Assembly: GCA_964344935.1 (NCBI GenBank)
Contig: CAYFPL010000003.1
Location: forward strand, 186,001 to 250,000
Origin: GCA-2731375 sp964344935
GTDB lineage: Bacteria > Pseudomonadota > Alphaproteobacteria > GCA-2731375
Direction: 5' to 3'
Length of the DNA stretch: 64,000 nt
Below are positions 16,319-26,400 of this stretch, one piece after another. Both the position numbers and the translations under genes were made by a program. Positions within the stretch are counted from its first letter, which is position 1, and each line of letters begins with the position of its first letter. Below the pieces are notes generated by a model. The model made no database searches, had not been told where the DNA came from, and saw only the letters and a program-made list of their open reading frames with translations.

Positions 16319-18386
16319 AGAACTGATCCAACCACTACTGGACGAACATCACGGTCGCGTCGCCAATACCGCCGGTGACAGTTTCCTGTTCGAATTTCCC
16401 AGCGCCGTGGAAGCGGTGCGTTGTGCCATCGCCGTGCAAGACGGGATGGCCCGCCGAAACGAGGTGGTTCCCGCCGATCGACGGATCGAATACCGCATCG
16501 GCATAAATGTGGGCGACGTTCTTGCCGAGGGCCATGATCTGCTGGGTGATGGTGTCAATGTCGCCGCCCGGCTGGAGGGTATTGCCGAACCCGGCGGCAT
16601 TTGTTTGTCGAACGCCGCTTACGAGCAGGTCCGCGACCGCCTGGACATTGCTTTCGAAGACATGGGCGAGGTCGAAGTAAAGAACATCGGCAGGCCGGTC
16701 CGGGTTTATCGGGTGCTTGCGGAAGGCGTCGGGGAAGGGGCAGTTTCGCCCCCGCGCGGTCCGGCACATTGGCTCAAATACGTGGCTGGTGTTTTCGTTG
16801 CTATTGCTGTCCTTGCGGCCGGAGGCTTGTGGTGGTGGCAGCCATGGGTCGAGCAGATGGAGCCTGCCCGGCCAGACAAAATCTCATCCGAAATACCCGA
16901 TAAGCCGTCCATTGCCATCCTGCCTTTCGCCAATCTGTCCGACGACAGGGCGCAGGAATACTTCGCCGACGGTATGACCGACGACCTCATCACCGATCTC
17001 TCCAAGGTCTCAGGCCTGATCGTGGTCGCGCGCAACTCGGTGTTCACCTACAAGGGCAAGAACGTGAAAGTTCAAGACGTGGCGAAGGACCTGAACGTTA
17101 CGCACGTGTTGGAGGGGTCCGTTCGTCGCGCCAACGACAAGGTGCGGATCAACGCGCAGCTGATTGACGCCAATAGCGGCAACCATCTTTGGGCCGAGCG
17201 TTTTGACCGGGATTTCAATGACGTCTTCAAACTGCAGGACGAGATCACAGCACGAATTGCCGAGGCTCTGAAGGTCGCCCTAACGCCGGGAGAAGAGCTG
17301 GCGTTGGCCAAGCCACCGACTGAAAGCGTAGAGGCCTATGAACATTACCTGCAAGCAGAGTCGCTACGCCTGACTTATGATGGCGCCCACTTTCAAAGCG
17401 CCATCTATTTGTACCGCATGGCGTTGTCGCATGACCCTGAATTCGTAGCCGCGCACCTTGGCCTCGCTAAATCATTGATTAGGGTCTGGCGCAATGGTTG
17501 GACGCATGTCATGACGGACCCAGGCGAAGGGTTGGTGCAGGCGCGGGAAGCGCTCGCCGCAATCGATCGCCTAGCGCCGGGGCATGCGGGCGCAGCGGCG
17601 CAAAATATTCGTTTGAACATGCAATTCGATCTGGATGCAGCGCGGAAATTGGCGGAAGCAGCCGTGTTACAGCATCCGAACAGTTCCGAATTATACCTGC
17701 GTTTGTCCCAAACCCTCAACGCCTTGGGTATGCACGATGGCGCCTTGGAGGCCGTAAAACGGGCGCTGTTGCTTTCGCCTCGGCCTGATACGGAATTTTG
17801 GCCGGAAATGGCGCAGGAATTCGCCTACCTTCGCAAAGGTGATCGCGCCATTTACCTGGTCAAGAGGGCGCGCGAAGTTGGCGCCGATAATTTCGAGACG
17901 GCGTTTGAAATGATCAGAGCCCTGGTGGCTCGTGGCGACGTCGCTGCGTCCAAGAATGAAATAGCACACATCACTGAACGCTGGCCTTCGGTGAACCTGA
18001 ACAGATCGCGACTTTGGTTTCAACATTACCGTGATCCCGAATGGGACGCACGCCTTATTGCGCCACTTGCGAAGGCCGGTATTCCGGAGTGGCCGTACGG
18101 CGTAAAAATTGACGAAACCAAACGTGTCGGTCGGAAAGAGTTGGAGCGGCTCTTCAAACCACCACACATAATCCATGGTGCCACATTCACTGTTACGGGC
18201 TTGAAGGACGATCTACTTTGCGTCAACCGATCCTGGATAGCGATGGGGCGTTCCTATTGCGCGCCGGTCTATCGTGATCCTGAATTCATGGAAAAGTACA
18301 ACGCCACAATTTATGATCTGGATTTGATCGTGATGTCTGTCCATCACCCCGGTTATGACCTCTTTAAGGTCACACGTGATGAGTAG
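16203..18386 (+). CDS. Receptor-like class III cyclase, single TolB-like/TPR
   Basis: 727 aa from the GTG at 16203, chosen because GGGGAG stands 6 nt upstream and because the resulting VAEAQRRLTTIVAADIAG aligns with the paralogues' starts; a TTG at 16176 has no such site. Cyclase metal residues are in AADIAGFSRL and TAGDSFLFEF, with Asn/Arg in GDGVNVAARLE; the adenine Lys position is Asn. A membrane helix ends GGLWWWQPW (about residue 210). One TolB-like module follows at about 233, then TPR helices. The C-terminal domain is shortened but retains LCVNRSWIAMGRSYC and YRDP. The C-terminus diverges from the other three. Confidence 0.87.
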   Translation: MAEAQRRLTTIVAADIAGFSRLVGADEEGTLAAQRRHREELIQPLLDEHHGRVANTAGDSFLFEFPSAVEAVRCAIAVQDGMARRNEVVPADRRIEYRIGINVGDVLAEGHDLLGDGVNVAARLEGIAEPGGICLSNAAYEQVRDRLDIAFEDMGEVEVKNIGRPVRVYRVLAEGVGEGAVSPPRGPAHWLKYVAGVFVAIAVLAAGGLWWWQPWVEQMEPARPDKISSEIPDKPSIAILPFANLSDDRAQEYFADGMTDDLITDLSKVSGLIVVARNSVFTYKGKNVKVQDVAKDLNVTHVLEGSVRRANDKVRINAQLIDANSGNHLWAERFDRDFNDVFKLQDEITARIAEALKVALTPGEELALAKPPTESVEAYEHYLQAESLRLTYDGAHFQSAIYLYRMALSHDPEFVAAHLGLAKSLIRVWRNGWTHVMTDPGEGLVQAREALAAIDRLAPGHAGAAAQNIRLNMQFDLDAARKLAEAAVLQHPNSSELYLRLSQTLNALGMHDGALEAVKRALLLSPRPDTEFWPEMAQEFAYLRKGDRAIYLVKRAREVGADNFETAFEMIRALVARGDVAASKNEIAHITERWPSVNLNRSRLWFQHYRDPEWDARLIAPLAKAGIPEWPYGVKIDETKRVGRKELERLFKPPHIIHGATFTVTGLKDDLLCVNRSWIAMGRSYCAPVYRDPEFMEKYNATIYDLDLIVMSVHHPGYDLFKVTRDE

Positions 18387-18440
18387 ATAGCGATTTCGAT
18401 GCCAAATGGCGGCATCGTTGATGTAGTTGCATCTTCGACG

Positions 18441-18588
18441 TAAGCTTGCCACCAATTAGTGGGGAGAATCGGGTGGCAGAGGCTCAACGCCGGCTGACAA
18501 CGATTGTGGCCGCGGACATTGCCGGTTTCTCGCGTCTTGTAGGGGCCGATGAAGAGGGCACCCTTGCCGCTCAACGCCGCCACCGCGA
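18441..18588 (+). repeat. 148-bp exact repeat, copy 2
   Basis: Second copy of the 16171-16318 tract, covering the leader, the GTG start and first codons of the fourth cyclase. Partial similarity extends about 30 bp further upstream with scattered mismatches. Confidence 0.9.
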
Positions 18589-21500
18589 CGAACTCATCCA
18601 ACCCCTTCTCGACGAATACCACGGCCGCATCGCCAATACGGCCGGCGACAGTTTTTTGTTCGAATTTCCCTCCGCCGTGGAGGCGGTGCGTTGCGCCTTG
18701 GCGGTGCAGGACGGCATGGTCGCACGCAACAACGATGTTCCAGCGGAAAGTCGGATCGAATACCGCATCGGCATCAACGTCGGCGATGTCTTGGCGGATG
18801 GCGACGATCTTTTGGGTGACGGCGTCAATGTCGCGGCGCGACTGGAGACGTTGGCCGACCCGGGCGGCATCTGTATTTCCAATTCCGCCTATGAACAGGT
18901 CCGTGACCGCCTGGATATCGCCTTCGAGGATATGGGCGAGGTGGAGGTCAAGAACATCGCCCGCGCGGTGCGGGTATTTCGGGTCCTGGCGGAAGGCGAA
19001 ACGGCGGTTGCCGCGGCACAGGTGCCGGACGGAACAGATTGGCGAAAGTGGGCCGGTATTGCGGCCGTCATCCTGGTCCTCGTTGCGTGCGGTGGCGGTT
19101 TGTGGTGGTGGCAGAAGCCGGATTTCGCCAAGGCCGATCCGGCCAAGATGGCCTATGCCCTGCCGGACAAGCCGTCCATCGCGGTCTTGCCGTTCAAATA
19201 TCTTGGACCCGATGCTGACGAGCATAGCTATCTTGCCGAAGGCCTAAGCGCCAATATCGTAACTTCGCTGGGCCATCTGTCGGGCCTGTTGGTGATCGAC
19301 TGGGATTCCACCCGAAAATTGAAAGAAAGGAGCCCGGAAGTCCGCGCCGTGGCCGAGCGCTTTGGCGTTCAGTATGTCCTGAGCGGCAGCGTGCAAACAT
19401 CGGGCAAAGAATTGCGGGTCACCGCACAATTGGCCGACGCCACCAGCGGGCGTCTGATCTGGTCGAAATCCTTTGAAGGTACGCAGAAGCAAATCTTCGA
19501 AATCCAAGACAACATCTCCAAGGACATTATCGTCGCTATGGCGGTCAAATTGCTCGTCGGTGAAGAAGCATCGACCGATGCCGCCACGACAAAAAGCCTG
19601 AAGGCATGGAAGCTGTTGGTCCAGGCCGTCGAACAGCGGCGGAGATATACCAAGGAAGGCCTGGACAATGCGATGAACCTGATGAAACAGGCCGAAGCAG
19701 TAGACCCTAATTTCGCCGCCGCGATGGTTTCGCGCGCCGGCCTCCATGTCATCATCGCGCGCTTGAGCTTGGCGTTGAACTTAGGGGTGGATCCCGCGGC
19801 TTCGATGGCAAAGGCAATGGAAATTGCCGATGCCGCAGTCGAGAAATTTCCGAATTATGTCACCGCTACCATGGTGCAGGGTTGGCTGGATTTGTGGCGC
19901 GGCGAACATGAACGCGCAATTGACAGGCTGGAGAATGTGGCAAAGAGCCACCCATCAAACGCCTACAGCCATTGGTTTTTGGCCACGGCCTATACGTATT
20001 CAGGAAGGCCGGAAGACGCCTTGGTATCCTTGGCGCGCGCCGATCGTATAAGGGCGCAATTCAGGTCGTCGACAAGCCATCAGCAGTTGATCGCCATGGT
20101 CGACGCGGGACAATATGCCAAGGCCCTAAGACATCTTGATGACACCAAGGACAAATACCGGCTAACAGCAATAAGGCATGTTTACCGGGCGCTGGCCCTG
20201 GCCGGTTTGGGCCGAAATGCTGAGGCCAAGAAACATGTGGCGTCCGCAAAGGAGAAGAAGCCCAACTGGTCCTCGCGGACCCAATTCGTACAATTCAATC
20301 ACCCCTACGCCAACGATTGGGCCTTCAGGACCTATGCCCCGATCCTGGCCAAATTGGGACTGCCAGAGTACCCGCCCGCAACCAAACCACAGAAACCCGC
20401 CATCGCCGTCCTGCCCTTCGCCAATTTGTCCGACGACAAGGCGCAGGAATATTTCGCCGACGGCATAACGGATGATCTGATTACCGATCTGTCCAAGATT
20501 TCCGGCCTGATCGTGATCGCGCGGAATTCAGTCTTCACCTACAAGGGCAGGGCGGTGAAGGTGCAGGAGGTGGCCAAGGACCTGGATGTCAGCCACGTCC
20601 TGGAAGGCTCCATCCGCCGGGCGGGGGACAAAGTCCGCATCAACGCCCAGCTGATCGATGCCAAGACCGGGGCGCATCTGTGGGCCGAAACATTCGACCG
20701 GGCCTATGGGGATATCTTCCAACTGCAGGACGAGATCGCCTCCAAGATCGTCGGTGCGCTCGAAATCACCCTGACGGCGGCGGAAAAGATCAGGCTGGCG
20801 GGCAAACCGACCGATAACCTGGAGGCTTATGAAAAGTACCTGCAGGCGCGGAAGGCGCATTTCCGGTTCGACGACGATGGCATGATGCGGGCGCTACGAC
20901 TGTACGCCGAGGCGATCGAGTTGGACCCGACGTTCGCCGCCGCCTATGCGGGCGATGCATCCCTAACCGACAAACTCATGAGAGGTGGCCAAAAGCGCCA
21001 GTTCCTCGGTTACCTTGCGGCACGGGAGCGCTCGGAGCGGTCCTTCAAACAGGCCCTGAAGCTCGATCCGAATAACAATGAGGCCATTGCCGTTCAGGCG
21101 AACAACTACCTGATTTTCAAAACCCGGGAGGAAGCCATTGCGGTGGCGCGTAAGGCCGTCTTGGACAATGCCAACGACGCCTTGTCCCATAGGACACTGG
21201 CAATGGCGCTCGCCGCCGACAGCAGGAACGCCGAGGCCCGGCGCGAAATCGACACGGCACTTCGCTTGGATCCGAAACTCAGCGCCACAAGTGCAGGGGC
21301 CACCGGATGGATCTATTATGCGATTGGAGATTATGAGCAGGCCGTCAAGTACTACAAGATCATGGCGGAGCGGCTGCCCTATTTGGCGACAGGCCATTCC
21401 GGTCTCGCCATGAGCTATGCCCAGTTGGGCCGGATGGCGGAAGCGAAGGCCGCGATGGACAACCGCCTGAAGGTCTCGCGCCGGAGCAATCTTCGCCTTG

Positions 21501-21922
21501 TCTCGATCTGGGGCCGGCATATGAAAAAGGAGGTCTTGGACCATTTGTTGGACGGCTTGCGCAAGGCCGGCATGCCGGAATGGGCCTATGGTTTCAGGCC
21601 CGAGCCTGGGAACCGTCTGTCAGGTGCGGAAATCAAGGCGACAATTCTGGGGCGTCGCGTCAAGGGTCGAAGCGGTTCAGGTCTGGCGTGGGAGCAGACC
21701 ACGTCTTCTTCAGGAGATTGGGTGATCAAGAATCCCTATTTTACGATCAACGGACATTACCGCGTCGTGGGTGACGAGTTGTGCTCCAGGTCTGATGCCT
21801 GGCTGTTCGGACGGGAGAATTGTTTCCCCGTCTATCGCAATCCCACCGGTTCGCGCGCGGCGCTGAACGAGTACATATTCGCCAGTGCAATTTCGGTGAT
21901 GAGATTTTCCATCGTCGAGTGA
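18473..21922 (+). CDS. Receptor-like class III cyclase, double TolB-like/TPR
   Basis: 1149 aa from the GTG at 18473 (GGGGAG 6 nt upstream). The layout equals the first cyclase: catalytic domain with both metal Asp residues and GDGVNVAARLE, membrane helix ending GGGLWWWQK, TolB-like module 1 (about 233), TPRs, TolB-like module 2 (about 641), TPRs and a C-terminal domain with ELCSRSDAWLFGRENC and YRNPTGSRA. The second TolB-like module is much closer in DNA and protein to that of the first cyclase than its first module is, showing module exchange. It converges on the SRPBCC gene with a 22-bp gap. Confidence 0.88.
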   Translation: MAEAQRRLTTIVAADIAGFSRLVGADEEGTLAAQRRHRDELIQPLLDEYHGRIANTAGDSFLFEFPSAVEAVRCALAVQDGMVARNNDVPAESRIEYRIGINVGDVLADGDDLLGDGVNVAARLETLADPGGICISNSAYEQVRDRLDIAFEDMGEVEVKNIARAVRVFRVLAEGETAVAAAQVPDGTDWRKWAGIAAVILVLVACGGGLWWWQKPDFAKADPAKMAYALPDKPSIAVLPFKYLGPDADEHSYLAEGLSANIVTSLGHLSGLLVIDWDSTRKLKERSPEVRAVAERFGVQYVLSGSVQTSGKELRVTAQLADATSGRLIWSKSFEGTQKQIFEIQDNISKDIIVAMAVKLLVGEEASTDAATTKSLKAWKLLVQAVEQRRRYTKEGLDNAMNLMKQAEAVDPNFAAAMVSRAGLHVIIARLSLALNLGVDPAASMAKAMEIADAAVEKFPNYVTATMVQGWLDLWRGEHERAIDRLENVAKSHPSNAYSHWFLATAYTYSGRPEDALVSLARADRIRAQFRSSTSHQQLIAMVDAGQYAKALRHLDDTKDKYRLTAIRHVYRALALAGLGRNAEAKKHVASAKEKKPNWSSRTQFVQFNHPYANDWAFRTYAPILAKLGLPEYPPATKPQKPAIAVLPFANLSDDKAQEYFADGITDDLITDLSKISGLIVIARNSVFTYKGRAVKVQEVAKDLDVSHVLEGSIRRAGDKVRINAQLIDAKTGAHLWAETFDRAYGDIFQLQDEIASKIVGALEITLTAAEKIRLAGKPTDNLEAYEKYLQARKAHFRFDDDGMMRALRLYAEAIELDPTFAAAYAGDASLTDKLMRGGQKRQFLGYLAARERSERSFKQALKLDPNNNEAIAVQANNYLIFKTREEAIAVARKAVLDNANDALSHRTLAMALAADSRNAEARREIDTALRLDPKLSATSAGATGWIYYAIGDYEQAVKYYKIMAERLPYLATGHSGLAMSYAQLGRMAEAKAAMDNRLKVSRRSNLRLVSIWGRHMKKEVLDHLLDGLRKAGMPEWAYGFRPEPGNRLSGAEIKATILGRRVKGRSGSGLAWEQTTSSSGDWVIKNPYFTINGHYRVVGDELCSRSDAWLFGRENCFPVYRNPTGSRAALNEYIFASAISVMRFSIVE

Positions 21923-21944
21923 ACGGAATCGCCAGAGGCGTGAA

Positions 21945-22409
21945 TCAAGCACCGAACAGCGGCGAGGAGCGCGCCTCCACGATGCGTTTGATGTTCGCCA
22001 ACGAAACCGTCGCCTCTTCATCGATACGGCGGATCATATCTTCGGTGGGCGGTTTCGGGCGGGCTGGATTGATGATGGTGCGGCTATAGCGGGTCTGCCC
22101 GTCGATCAGTTCCACGTCATAGCGGGCGATGATCTCGCCAATGAAGGTCGTGTTGGTCCTGGCGATCCACAAACGTCCTTCCGTCCGTTCCGTCACTCGC
22201 CAGTCAAGCCGCACTTCGCCGGTGCGGGTATGCCACTTTTCGAAAAATTCCTCGCCCACCTGCAGGGGGTGGTTGGGGCTGTCCATATGGTGCGAGGCGG
22301 CGATCCATTCCGGCCATGAGTTGGGGTTGGAAACGTAATCGAGCACCACCGCTGGGGCTGCATCGATCATAATCTCGTGGCTGCGTTCGAAGCTGACGGA
22401 TTGGCTCAT
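21945..22409 (-). CDS. SRPBCC family protein
   Basis: A 154-aa START/Bet v1-like (polyketide cyclase/SRPBCC) protein. It shows ERSHEIMIDAAPAVVLDYVSNPNSWPEW at the N-terminus, the usual SRPBCC opening, and a C-terminal helix containing the DMIRRIDEEA segment. These form a hydrophobic pocket for lipids or aromatic compounds; no enzymatic residues can be assigned. The ATG at 22409 is chosen over an upstream codon at 22493 because the family starts at this point. It begins 4 nt after the LysR stop, so it is probably co-transcribed with it. A truncated copy lies at 13739-13787. Confidence 0.85.
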   Translation of the reverse strand: MSQSVSFERSHEIMIDAAPAVVLDYVSNPNSWPEWIAASHHMDSPNHPLQVGEEFFEKWHTRTGEVRLDWRVTERTEGRLWIARTNTTFIGEIIARYDVELIDGQTRYSRTIINPARPKPPTEDMIRRIDEEATVSLANIKRIVEARSSPLFGA

Positions 22410-22413
22410 GACA

Positions 22414-23328
22414 TCACTTCCCCATCGCGGCAGCACGCACCCGCTGGCCGGCCAGGTTTGGCGCCTGGTCATGAAACAGATCCACCAGTGCATCCATGAC
22501 CGCGCGCACCGCCGGGACGCGGCGCAGGTCTTGATGCACGATCAGGTGATGATCACTGTACACCTCGCGGATCGGCGGGCTCAGGCGGACAAGGCCGGGA
22601 TCGCCGTCGCCGGCGAAGCAGGGCAGGATGCCCAGGCCCGCCCCCTTGCGCACCAGATCATGCAGCACCATGCCGTTGTTGACCCGAATTTCCATCGGCT
22701 TGCCCTGGCGCTTCTGCTCCAGCCATTTGACGCCGGCGAAATAGGTGTGGTTCTCGTCAAATCCGACCCAGGGGCAGGTCAGATAGCGTTTCTGGCCGTG
22801 CGCCATGGGATGATGCTGAACCAACTCATGACTGCCATAAACGGCGTAGGCGAAGCGTCCCAGTTTCCGCGCCACCAGGGACGAGGTATCGGGCAAGCAT
22901 TCCCGGATCAGCAGGTCGGCCTCGCGCTTCGACAGGTTGGCGCCGATATGGGCCACCGACAGCTCGATCTCCACATCGGGCAACCTCTGCCGCAACTGCG
23001 CCATGTGATCGGTCAGGAACTGCGCCATGATCTCGTAGATCGATAGCCGCACCGTGCCGCTTAGCTGATCGGCCAGGCCGTCACGCTTGCGGTCCACCGC
23101 GTCCGCGGCCTGTTCCATGGCCTCCGCCATGGGCAGGAGTTCCGAACCGGCGGCGGTGAGCACGAAACCATCCGGCTGCCGGTCGAACAGACGGGCAGAT
23201 AGGCTGTCTTCCAAAGCCGTCAGCCGGCGGCCCACGGTGGGCTGGCTGACCTTCAAATGGCGCGCCGCCGCCGACAGGCTGCCGTCCCGCGTGACCGCCA
23301 GGAAAACCCGCATATCATCCCAATTCAT
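22414..23328 (-). CDS. LysR family transcriptional regulator
   Basis: A 304-aa LysR-type regulator. The N-terminal winged helix-turn-helix runs MNWDDMRVFLAV with SLSAAARHLKVSQPTVGRR, and the linker helix is followed by a periplasmic-binding-protein-like effector domain (from about residue 92). It is divergent from the ABC exporter gene across 131 bp that contain a good inverted repeat, the classical layout for a LysR regulator and its target. The effector is unknown. The SRPBCC gene follows directly. Confidence 0.93.
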   Translation of the reverse strand: MNWDDMRVFLAVTRDGSLSAAARHLKVSQPTVGRRLTALEDSLSARLFDRQPDGFVLTAAGSELLPMAEAMEQAADAVDRKRDGLADQLSGTVRLSIYEIMAQFLTDHMAQLRQRLPDVEIELSVAHIGANLSKREADLLIRECLPDTSSLVARKLGRFAYAVYGSHELVQHHPMAHGQKRYLTCPWVGFDENHTYFAGVKWLEQKRQGKPMEIRVNNGMVLHDLVRKGAGLGILPCFAGDGDPGLVRLSPPIREVYSDHHLIVHQDLRRVPAVRAVMDALVDLFHDQAPNLAGQRVRAAAMGK

Positions 23329-23358
23329 GGCTCGGAACCCGATTTTCCGTTCAACATA

Positions 23359-23379
23359 TTTGTATAGGTAATATACAAA
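23359..23379. promoter_or_regulatory. Inverted repeat in LysR/ABC divergent promoter
   Basis: TTTGTATA and TATACAAA are perfect 8-bp arms separated by GGTAA. The site is 31-51 nt upstream of the LysR ATG and 81 nt upstream of the ABC exporter start. Size and position fit autoregulation by the LysR protein and control of the exporter, though the binding protein is inferred. Confidence 0.6.
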
Positions 23380-23459
23380 CTCTATAAGCGCGCAACAGAA
23401 ACTTTTGGGCTAGATTGGCGACACTTTAGTTATTGGGGACAGGTTAGGGGAATTCGTGA

Positions 23460-26400
23460 ATGTATCTTGACGCACGCTTGTGGCGGTTCACCGAAGGTCT
23501 GCGCCACCGTCTGGTCGGCGCCGTCTCCATTGGCCTGCTGGCGGCCGCCGTGGGCGTGCTGCGCCTGATCCTGCTGGGCTGGCTTTTGGGCCTGATCTTC
23601 GACGGCGCGCCGCTGTCGGATCTGTGGTGGCCGGTGGCCCTGGTCGGCGGCACCATGATCCTGCGGGCGGTGTTGGAATATGTCCGCAACATGGTCGCAC
23701 ACCACACCTCGGCCCGGGTGCAATTGACCCTGCGCCGGCACCTTTACGAACAGGTGGTTCATCTGGGCCCAGCCTATTTCGGGCTCAAGCGCACCGGCGA
23801 TGTCCTGGTTTCCTTGGTTGAGGGCGTGGAGCAATTGGAAACCTATTTCGGGCAATACATCCCGCAACTGTTCGTCGCCGCGTTGACGCCGTTGATGATC
23901 TTCCTCTTCATCGTCTTTCTCGATGCCCCCGTTGCGCTGACCTTCCTGGTCTTTGCTATCGTCACCCTGGTGGCACCGTCCATGTTCCATTTCTGGGACC
24001 GTTTGGGCGCCCGGGCGCGGTCGAAATCCTATGGCGCCTTTGCGGCCGAATTCCTGGACAGCCTGCAGGGCCTGGGCACTCTGAAATCCTTTGGGCAAAG
24101 CCATGTGCGCGCGGAAAGCCTGGCCCACAAGGCGCATGAATTGTTCCGCACCACCATGTGGGTGCTGGCCACCAACGCCCTGGGCCGGGGCATCACCGAT
24201 ACCGGCATCGCCCTGGGCGCGGCTGCGACCCTGGCGCTGGGCGCCTGGCGGGTGAGCACGGGCGAGATGGAATTATGGGTGCTCCTCGTGGTGCTGATGA
24301 TGGGTGTGGAGGTCTTCCGCCCCCTGCGCGAACTGCGCAATCTGCTGCACCAGGGTATGGTGGGCCAATCGGCGGCCGAGGGCATCCTGGATATTCTGGC
24401 GGCGGAACCCAGCCTGGCCGATGACGGCAAGGAAAGCCTGGACCTGCACGACGCGGCTTCCGTCGAATTCGCCGATGTGCACTTCGCCTATCCCGGCGCC
24501 CGCCGCGGTGCCCACCAAGGTCTTTCATTCAAAATCGAACCTGGCGAACGCATCGGCATCGTCGGGCCGTCCGGGGCTGGCAAGACCACGATCCAGAGAT
24601 TGCTGCTGCGCCTGTATGACCCCGACCAGGGCCGCATCCTGATCGCCGGCCAGGACATCCGGCAACAGACCCTGGCCAGCCTGCGCCGGCAGTTCGCCGT
24701 GGTGCAGCAGGACACCTATTTGTTCTTCGGCACGGTGGAGGACAATATCCGCCTGGGCAAACCCGACGCCACCTGGGAAGAGATCACCGCGGCGGCCGAG
24801 GCGGCGAACGCGACCGAATTCATCGCCCAGCTGCCCCAGGGCTATGACACCGTTGTCGGCGAGCGGGGCCTGAAACTCTCCGGCGGTCAGCGCCAGCGCA
24901 TCGCCATTGCGCGGGCGCTGTTGCGCGATGCTCCCATCCTGGTGCTGGACGAGGCCCTATCGGCCGTGGATGCGGAGAACGAGGCGGTGATCCAGCAGGC
25001 CCTGGACCGCCTCATGGTCGGGCGCACCACGCTTATATTTGCCCATCGCCTGTCTTCTGTTATCGATGCGGACCGTATCCTGGTTCTGGGCGATGGCCAT
25101 ATCGCCGAGAGCGGCAGTCACCGCGAGCTGATGGCCCTGGGCCGCAGTTATCACCGCCTGATGGCGGCCCAGGCCCGGGCCCTGTCCGAGACCGAACAAC
25201 GGTTGGAGGAACGGGCAGCGCGCGAAGTCATCGAGGAATTGGATCATCTGCCGCCCGAGGCCGCCGACAGCGACGCCATCCTGCGGGCCCAGGGCCTGGG
25301 CTGGGCCGGCGCTTTCCGCAACCTGCTGGGCCATATAGCGCCGTGGAAGGGCCGGCTGTCCATGACCTTCATCTTCGGCGTCACCCGGGTGGTGGCCTAT
25401 ACGGGCATCGGTATCGTCGGCGCCCTGGCCGTGGCCGCCGTGAAGGCCGGCGAGCCCTATGGCTACCTTTTGTGGATCGTGGCCGCCATGGCGCCCATGG
25501 CGGGGATCCTGCATTGGCTCGAATCCTGGATCGCCCATGACATGGCCTTCCGCCTGTTGGCGGAGATGCGCATCGCCCTGTTCGAAAAGCTGGACAAACT
25601 GGCGCCGGCGTATCTCCTCGGCCGGCGCACGGGCGATCTGGTCTCCGTCGCCACCCAGGATGTTGAAACGGTGGAGTTCTTCTTCGCCCATACGGTGGCG
25701 CCGGCCTTTGTTGCCGTCCTGGTGCCTCTGGTTGTCATGCTGACCCTGGTCTATTTCGGACCGGAAATGGCCTTGGCCCTGGCGCCGTTTCTTATTGCCG
25801 TAGGCCTAAGCCCCTTCCTTATGCGTGGCCGGGTGGACCGTCTCGGCTCTGCCGCCCGGGAAGCCCTGGGTGAATTGAACGCCCATGCCGTCGACAGCAT
25901 CCAGGGTCTTACCGAGGTTGTCGCCTTCCAGGCCGAGGAACGCCGCGGCTTGGGCTTCATGAAACTGGCGGAGCGGCAGATCAAGGTCCGCATTCCGTTC
26001 TTCCGGGAGTTGACCATCCAAACCATCTCCCTTGAACTGGCCACGGGTTTGGGCGGCCTGGCCGTGGTTGCCGTGGGCGCCGGCCTGGTCAACGACGGGG
26101 CGCTGCCCTCCCAGCATCTGCCCCTTTTGACCCTGCTGGCCATGGCCGCATTTCTACCCATTTCCGAAATCGCCAATATCGGCCGGCAATTGGCCGATAC
26201 CCTGGGTGCGACCCGGCGCCTCTATGCCGTACACGAGGAAGAGGTGTTGGTCCAAGACGGCCCCGGCGTCGAAGCGGGCCCGCCGTCCGGCCTGGCCTTT
26301 CGGGGTGTGGAATTCAGCTATGTGGGCACGAAGCGCCCGGCGCTGCAGGACGTGACATTCGATGTACCCCAGGGCCGCACCCTGGCTCTGGTCGGCCCGT

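Noticed and set aside
22408..23046. 212-aa plus-strand ORF opposite LysR
   Set aside because: Antisense shadow of a well-conserved LysR effector domain.
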